From the NCBI RefSeq assembly GCF_000243095.1, contig NZ_AHJE01000044.1, positions 177,634 through 241,633 on the forward strand: a stretch of 64,000 bases of DNA, in the 5' to 3' direction. This document shows positions 59,064-64,000 of the stretch, piece after piece. The stretch's first letter is position 1. Each line of letters starts with the position of its first letter. A program made the translations under genes and the position numbers. The DNA is from Cupriavidus basilensis OR16. GTDB taxonomy: Bacteria > Pseudomonadota > Gammaproteobacteria > Burkholderiales > Burkholderiaceae. A model generated the notes under the pieces. The model was given only the letters and a program-made list of their open reading frames with translations, ran no database searches and had not been told where the DNA came from.

Positions 59064-60635
59064 TCAGAAGTTGGTCGGCCATGCCGCCAGCAGGTGCTCG
59101 CCGATGCCGCCGTTGCGTTCGCCGCGCGCCAGCGCCAGTGCGCGGATGAGCGTGCGGCGTGTCGATTCCGGTGCGATCACGTCATCGAGGTAACCCAGTC
59201 CAGCAGCGCGCCATGGCGCGCTGGCGCTGCGCAGTTCCTCATAAAGCCTGGCCTTCTCAGCGCGTTCTTCGGCTTGTTCCGCATCCGAGGCATCCTGCCG
59301 TCCGGCGGGCCGGATCACGTTGACCGCCACCTCCGGCGACATAAAGCTGATGTCGGCGCCAGGCCACGCAAAGACAAAATCGGCATCCATGCCGGCGCCC
59401 GCCAGATTGGAGTAAGCCATGCCGTAGGATTTGCGAATCACCACCGAGAGCTTGGGCACGGTGGCCAGTGCCAGCGCTTCGACGAAGTTGATGATCTTGC
59501 CCGGCATGCGTTTCTGCTCGGCCGCGCGGCTGACGAAGAAGCCGGGCGTGTCGTGCAGGAAGATCAGCGGGATGTTGAAGGAGTCGCACATGCAGATAAA
59601 GCTGGTGCATTTATCGCAACCGTCCGGGCCCATGGCGCCGGCCGAGTAGGTCGGGTTGGTGGCGATGATGCCGACCGTCTGCCCATCCAGGCGCGCCAGG
59701 CAGGTGATCACGCTGCGGTCGAATTCGGGCTTGAGTTCAAGGATCTCGCGGTCGTCCGCCAGCGTGCGGACCAGTTCGCGCATATCGTGGGCGCGCCGCG
59801 GCGACTCGGGCACCAGGCGGGCGATGTCGAGTTGGCGTGCTTGCGCTTGCTCGGCCGTTTCACGCGGCGCTTGCCGAGGTGGCAGTTGTCCCGCGTGCGA
59901 AGGCAGGTAGGCGAGGAACTCCCGGATCGTCGCCAGGCAGCCGGCTTCGTCGTCGGCCACGCGGTCGACCAGGCCGGTGGTGCGGGCATGTACCTGCCAG
60001 CCGCCCAGCTCTTCGTTGGTGACCTTCTCGCCCGTGGCGATCTCCAGCACGCGTGGTCCCGATACGGCCATGCAGCTGCCCTTGACCTGCACGACGAAAT
60101 CCGCGAATGCGGCATGCCACGATGGGCTTCCGAAGCATTCGCCAAGGATCGCCGCCGCCATCGGCACGCGGCGCAGGCGGCGTGCGAGGCTGGTGCCGAC
60201 CGTCATCGAGCTGAGGCCGTCGGAGCCCTGGATATCCGGCAGGCGCGCGCCTCCGGCTTCGCCCAGATTGACGATCGGATAGCCTTTGTCGAGCGCCAGC
60301 GCAACCAGCTGCCGCGATTTCCGGCTGCCGATGCGCCCGCCTGTGCCGGCCAGAACCGATACATCGTCGGCCTTGACTACGACCGGCCGGCCGTCGACGC
60401 GGCCCACGCCGCAGACCTTGCCGTCGGCGGGTGTCTTGCCTTCCATGCCCGGCACGTCGGAGTGGTTGAGCATGCCGATCTCGAAGAAGCTGCCCTCATC
60501 GACCAGCGCCTCGACCCGCTCGCGCGCGTTGAGCGCGCCGCGCGCCTTGATGCGCGCGAGCTTGTCGGCGCCGCCCATCTGGGCGGCCTGCGCCTTGCGC
60601 AGGGCAAGCTCCTCGCCGCGGTTGTGTACGTTCAT
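59064..60635 (-). CDS. Acyl-CoA carboxylase, carboxyltransferase subunit
   Basis: A 523-residue carboxyltransferase (beta-subunit type). The acyl-CoA-binding half has NLGEAGGARLPDIQG and the second half IFLHDTPGFFVSRAAEQKRM and SYGMAYSNLAGAGMDADFVF, the paired crotonase folds of this family. It moves CO2 from biotin to an acyl-CoA (such as propionyl- or methylcrotonyl-CoA). Clear N-terminus MNVHNRGEELALRKAQAAQM. It is between the acyl-CoA ligase and the biotin carrier gene, all leftward, so they may act in one route that carboxylates a newly activated acid. Confidence 0.9.
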   Translation of the reverse strand: MNVHNRGEELALRKAQAAQMGGADKLARIKARGALNARERVEALVDEGSFFEIGMLNHSDVPGMEGKTPADGKVCGVGRVDGRPVVVKADDVSVLAGTGGRIGSRKSRQLVALALDKGYPIVNLGEAGGARLPDIQGSDGLSSMTVGTSLARRLRRVPMAAAILGECFGSPSWHAAFADFVVQVKGSCMAVSGPRVLEIATGEKVTNEELGGWQVHARTTGLVDRVADDEAGCLATIREFLAYLPSHAGQLPPRQAPRETAEQAQARQLDIARLVPESPRRAHDMRELVRTLADDREILELKPEFDRSVITCLARLDGQTVGIIATNPTYSAGAMGPDGCDKCTSFICMCDSFNIPLIFLHDTPGFFVSRAAEQKRMPGKIINFVEALALATVPKLSVVIRKSYGMAYSNLAGAGMDADFVFAWPGADISFMSPEVAVNVIRPAGRQDASDAEQAEERAEKARLYEELRSASAPWRAAGLGYLDDVIAPESTRRTLIRALALARGERNGGIGEHLLAAWPTNF

Positions 60636-60686
60636 CCCTTATTCTCCCTTGTTATATCAATGCCGACCCACGCGAGGCATCGCCTC

Positions 60687-62429
60687 TCAGGCCAGGAATT
60701 GCGCAAGCTCGTGCTTCTTGACCTTGCCCGTGGCCGTCATCGGCAATTGCTGCACGAAGCGGATCTCCGGCACCTTGTAGGTCGCCATGTTCTGCTTGCA
60801 CCATTGCGCTAGCTCGTCGGCGGAAAGGCTGCCTTCGGCGTGAGGATGCAAGCGCACGAAGGCGACGGGCACCTGCCCGCGCTCAGCGTCGTCCCGCCCG
60901 ATCACGCCGGAGCCGACCACCGCCGGATGTTGGCCGAGCAGCGCCTCGATCTCCGCCGGGAACACGCTCATGCCCTTGACCTTGAGCATCTCCTTGCGCC
61001 GCCCGAGGAAATGCAGGTAGCCCTGCGCGTCGTACACGCCGATATCGCCGGTGTGGAACCAGCCGTCGCGGATGGCTTCGGCGCTGGCTTCGGGCTTGTT
61101 CCAATAGCCTTTGAACAGCGATGGCGTGCGCACCACGATTTCGCCTTCTTGCCCGAGCGGCAGCGGCACGCCGTTTTCGAAATCGCAGATCTTGATGCGG
61201 GTGCCGGGCATGGGCAGGCCGACGAAGACGGGCTGGCCCTTGAGGTCCATGTCGTCGTCCTGCATGCCGGTGGTGAAGGTGTCGCTGGTGTGGGTCTCGG
61301 TCATGCCCCACGCGCCTTCGGCCATCACGCTGCCGGTCAGCTCGAGCCAGCGGCGGCGCACGGCCGGGTTGACCTTCTTGACGAAGGACGACACGCGCGT
61401 AGCGCGCAGCGAGCGCAGGTTGTAGCGCGCGACGTCGGGGTGGTCCATCAGCTCGGCGGCATTGTCGACCAGCATCACCGTGCGCCTGACTTGGTAGCGT
61501 TCGATTGCCGCCATCACCCCAAGCGGATCCCAGCGCGCCAGCAGCACCAGCGTACCGCCGGCGAAGATTGGGTAGACCAGGCCGATATTCTCGCCCGCGA
61601 TCCAGAACATCGACATGAAGTTCAGCGAGACATCGTCTAGCACCGCACCGCAGCCATCCGGCGCGAGGGCACCCGACATCGTGCAGCCGGTGGCGGCGGT
61701 GTAGACCATGTCGCGCTGCGTATGCATGCAGCCCTTGGGCATGCCGGTGGTGCCGCCCGTGTAGTTGAGCGCAGCCATGGCGTCGAGGTCGGGCATAGCG
61801 ACTGGCGTGGGCGCATCGCAAGCCGATAGCGCGGGCATCAGGTCGATGGTGCCGGCTGGCACCGTGCGCGGCGTGTCGATGCCGGGCGGCAGCGGCAGCG
61901 TGGGCGACTCGGGCAGCAGGTCGCGGTAGCCGGTGACGAACACGGTGCGCACCGGCGTGCGCGGCTGCACCGATTGCAGCAGCGGCGCGAGCTGGTCGAG
62001 CACGAGGATCGTGGCGGCGCCGGCATCGTTCAGCTCGTGAATCAGCTCCCGCTCCTTGAAGAGCGGGTTGACCGGCACATGCACCGCACCCAGCTTGAGG
62101 ATGCCGTAGAAGGCAATATGGAACTGCGGGCAGTTGCCCAGCATCACCGCCACGCGCTCGCCAGCGCGTACGCCGTGCCGGTGAAGCAACGCGGCGAAGC
62201 GGTCGCTCAGGCGGTTCAGTTCGGCGTAGGTCAGCTCGGTGCCATAGAAGATCACTGCCGGATGGGTGGGCCGCACCCGTGCCCACGCACGCAGGTATTC
62301 GGTCAGCGCGATCTCGCCGTGCGGCCAGCTTGCCTGCCGTGGCACGGCGCTGGGCCAGTGCTGTTGCTGCAACTGGTCGAGTTGCTTGAAGTAGTCGGAA
62401 TCCACTTGGGATGTCAGCGCTTGGCTCAT
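60687..62429 (-). CDS. AMP-forming acyl-CoA ligase
   Basis: A 580-residue ANL enzyme. Motifs: LNYTGGTTGMPKGCMHTQRD (about 227), GAWGMTETHTSDTFTTG (about 377), GWFHTGDIGVYDAQG and MTATGKVKKHELAQFLA with the catalytic Lys. AGGAG is ten bases before the ATG at 62429. It activates an acid to acyl-CoA. The GMTETHTSDTF segment resembles fatty or aryl-acid ligases of Burkholderiales; substrate uncertain. Gene order with the dipeptide-type ABC ATPases suggests the acid may come from a peptide-like or amide substrate taken up by that transporter. Confidence 0.9.
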   Translation of the reverse strand: MSQALTSQVDSDYFKQLDQLQQQHWPSAVPRQASWPHGEIALTEYLRAWARVRPTHPAVIFYGTELTYAELNRLSDRFAALLHRHGVRAGERVAVMLGNCPQFHIAFYGILKLGAVHVPVNPLFKERELIHELNDAGAATILVLDQLAPLLQSVQPRTPVRTVFVTGYRDLLPESPTLPLPPGIDTPRTVPAGTIDLMPALSACDAPTPVAMPDLDAMAALNYTGGTTGMPKGCMHTQRDMVYTAATGCTMSGALAPDGCGAVLDDVSLNFMSMFWIAGENIGLVYPIFAGGTLVLLARWDPLGVMAAIERYQVRRTVMLVDNAAELMDHPDVARYNLRSLRATRVSSFVKKVNPAVRRRWLELTGSVMAEGAWGMTETHTSDTFTTGMQDDDMDLKGQPVFVGLPMPGTRIKICDFENGVPLPLGQEGEIVVRTPSLFKGYWNKPEASAEAIRDGWFHTGDIGVYDAQGYLHFLGRRKEMLKVKGMSVFPAEIEALLGQHPAVVGSGVIGRDDAERGQVPVAFVRLHPHAEGSLSADELAQWCKQNMATYKVPEIRFVQQLPMTATGKVKKHELAQFLA

Positions 62430-62455
62430 GACGCAATCAGCTCCTGGGTGGGCTT

Positions 62456-63445
62456 TTAGGCCGGATTGGCGGGGGTATCGGGATCGAGCAAATGGCAAGC
62501 GGCGAGATGGGGGAGTGGGGCCTTTGGCTCGCCGGGCAGCTCGCGCGGCGCCGGCACGCGCTCGGCGCAGGCCGTCATCGCATGCGGGCAACGCGGATGG
62601 AAGCGGCAGCCTGATGGCGGGTTCAACGCCGAGCCGATATCGCCGTGGATCAGGCCGGGTATGGGCTGGTGATCCGGATCGGGTCGGGGAGCGGAGCCGA
62701 GCAGGGCGCGCGTATAGGGATGGCGGGGCGCGCCGAATACGTTGGCGCTCGGTCCGCTCTCGGCCATCGCGCCAAGGTACATCACGCCCACCGCCGAACT
62801 GAAGTGCTCGACCAGCGCCAGGTCATGCGCGATCACCAGATAGGCGAGCCCAAAGCTGCGCTGGATATCCGACAGCAGGTTGATGATCTGCGCGCGGATG
62901 GATACATCGAGCGCGGAGGTGGGCTCGTCCAGCACGATCAGCTTTGGCTGCAGCGCCAGCGCGCGCGCCACCGCGATGCGCTGGCGCTGGCCGCCGCTGA
63001 ACTCGTGCGGGTAGAGGTCGAGCGCGCCGGCGGGCAGGCCGACGATGTCGAGCAGCTCTTCCAGGCGGCGGCGCAGTGCGGCGCGGTCGCCGGCTTCGGC
63101 GTGGGCCAGCAGCGGCTCGGCCAGCAGCATGCGTACCTTGAGCCGCGGATTGAGCGAGGAGGAGGGATCCTGGAACACCGCTTGCACCTGGCGGCGGTAG
63201 GACAGCAGGCCGGCTCCCCGCAGCCCGAGCACGTCCTCGCCCTGGAAGCGGATGCTGCCGCCCGTGGGGCGCTCCAGCAGGAGCAACAGCTTGGCAATGG
63301 TGGTCTTGCCACATCCCGATTCGCCTACCAGCGCAAAGGTCTGTCCGGCATCGACGGCAAAGCTCACGCCATCCACCGCGCGCACAGCCTGCTTCGTGCC
63401 GCGCACCGGGAAATGCTTTCGCAGGTCATTGACTTCAAGCAGCAT
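62456..63445 (-). CDS. Oligopeptide/dipeptide ABC transporter ATPase (DppF-like)
   Basis: A 329-residue ATPase. Walker [13 protein letters not shown] (about 41), Q-loop [13 protein letters not shown], signature [12 protein letters not shown], Walker [13 protein letters not shown] and the C-terminal oligo_HPY region ([33 protein letters not shown]) are all present, as in DppF/OppF. ATG at 63445 is favoured because GGGAAG precedes it; the frame runs six codons upstream. Works with the adjacent DppD-like ATPase and with permeases outside the window. Leftward, 26 bp before the ligase. Confidence 0.9.
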   Translation of the reverse strand: MLLEVNDLRKHFPVRGTKQAVRAVDGVSFAVDAGQTFALVGESGCGKTTIAKLLLLLERPTGGSIRFQGEDVLGLRGAGLLSYRRQVQAVFQDPSSSLNPRLKVRMLLAEPLLAHAEAGDRAALRRRLEELLDIVGLPAGALDLYPHEFSGGQRQRIAVARALALQPKLIVLDEPTSALDVSIRAQIINLLSDIQRSFGLAYLVIAHDLALVEHFSSAVGVMYLGAMAESGPSANVFGAPRHPYTRALLGSAPRPDPDHQPIPGLIHGDIGSALNPPSGCRFHPRCPHAMTACAERVPAPRELPGEPKAPLPHLAACHLLDPDTPANPA

Positions 63446-63478
63446 GGGGCTTCCCTTGTGCAACGTTCTCGAGCGTGC

Positions 63479-64000
63479 TCATGCCGACACCAGCCAGCAA
63501 CTAGCCTTGTGGCCTCCGCCCAGGTCGAGCTCGGGCGGATAGGCGTCGTCGCACAGCGGCTTGCGATGCGGGCAGCGCGCGGCAAAGCGGCAGCCCGGCG
63601 ACTGATCGATCAGGCTCGGCGGGGAGCCCTGGATGGCGAACAGCCGCTCCTTCTTCTGGCCGAAATGCGGAATCGATTCGAGCAGCGCGCGCGTGTAGGG
63701 ATGGGCAGGTTGGCGGTACAGGGTGCGTACGTCGCCGGTCTCCACAATGCGTCCCGCGTACATCACCGCCACGCGCTGGCAGATGCTGGCGGCCACGCCC
63801 AGGTCGTGCGTGATGAGGAGCCCAGGTCGTGCGTGATGAGGATGATGCCGACACCGGTTGCGTCCTGGATGCGGCGCAGCAGCGCCATCATCTGCACCTG
63901 GATGGTGACGTCCAGCGCCGAGGTGGGCTCATCCGCCACCAGCAGGCGCGGTGAGCTGGCGATAGCCATGCCGGTGACCACGCGCTGGCGCATGCCGCCG
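63479..64000 (-). pseudogene. Oligopeptide ABC transporter ATPase (DppD-like), broken, runs off the window
   Basis: The right part (63763-64000) has [35 protein letters not shown] and [10 protein letters not shown]; the left part, in another frame, has [20 protein letters not shown] and the C-terminal oligo_HPY tail. The break is exactly at a 23-bp tandem duplication (63797-63842), which shifts the frame between THDLG and VAAS. The start of the gene is beyond the window. It would be the partner of the DppF-like ATPase. Confidence 0.85.
63797..63842. repeat. Perfect 23-bp tandem duplication
   Basis: The 23 bases from 63797 to 63819 (GCCCAGGTCGTGCGTGATGA then GGA) are repeated exactly at 63820-63842. 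Because 23 is not a multiple of three, the DppD-like frame is broken. Removing one copy restores [17 protein letters not shown]. Confidence 0.9.

Noticed and set aside
59022..60812. 596-codon plus-strand frame opposite the carboxyltransferase
   Set aside because: Shadow of a well-supported gene; no domain features.

Overview
The window looks like part of a chromosome of a high-GC beta-proteobacterium of the Cupriavidus/Ralstonia group (Burkholderiaceae). The grounds are strong GC bias at third codon positions, an Ala/Lys-rich H1-like nucleoid protein, a metal-efflux RND operon of the CzcCBA type, a cbb3-like oxidase cluster and, above all, six Bug/TctC periplasmic binding proteins lying beside CoA-dependent catabolic genes. 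The genus is inferred from gene style, not from a marker gene; there is no rRNA or tRNA here.

Layout. 0-2 kb: H1-like protein, a DUF1439 protein and slyX. 2-4.3 kb: two near-identical fimbrial adhesin-like genes in tandem without chaperone or usher. 4.3-10.3 kb: a MocR-type regulator divergent from a compact oxidase operon (CcoS-CcoN fusion, CcoO/cytochrome c, SCO copper chaperone, membrane protein). 10.7-12.3 kb: a DMT exporter and a HAD-like protein. 12.5-14.5 kb: an unfamiliar leftward unit of two tiny membrane peptides, a glycine-rich hexad-repeat protein and a GNAT-fold enzyme, preceded by a long hairpin. 14.8-15.7 kb: gene debris (ABC ATPase fragment, GFA/TauE chimera). 16-21.8 kb: heavy-metal RND efflux operon whose permease has lost its C-terminus. 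21.8-27.8 kb: HEAT-repeat alkylation-repair-like protein, MarR, FUSC protein, broken AraC, DASS transporter, 5'-truncated MFS gene. 28-31.8 kb: DUF535 protein, GntR regulator and a frameshifted TPP-dependent decarboxylase/synthase. 32-57 kb: acyl-CoA dehydrogenases, acyl-CoA ligase, MaoC hydratases, CitE-like lyase (deleted), MmgE/PrpD, two class III CoA-transferases and an SDR, interspersed with the six Bug proteins, a TldD/PmbA pair and a ParE/Phd toxin-antitoxin module. 57-64 kb: lipoprotein, YdcH-like protein, USP/BCCP scar, acyl-CoA carboxyltransferase, acyl-CoA ligase and two oligopeptide ABC ATPases.

How it works together. The 32-57 kb part reads as several small modules for activating organic acids to CoA thioesters and oxidising, hydrating and cleaving them; Bug proteins probably sense or deliver the acids. 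One module (CoA-transferase, dehydrogenase, hydratase, CitE-like lyase, MmgE/PrpD) has the parts expected for a C5 branched dicarboxylate such as methylsuccinate, mesaconate or itaconate, but the lyase gene is internally deleted.

A striking property of the whole window is the number of broken reading frames: about eight frameshifts, two chimeric joins of convergent genes, two internal deletions, one 5' truncation and one 23-bp tandem duplication. Either the sequence has many indel errors or this replicon region is decaying. Anyone using the protein calls should treat those C-termini with care.
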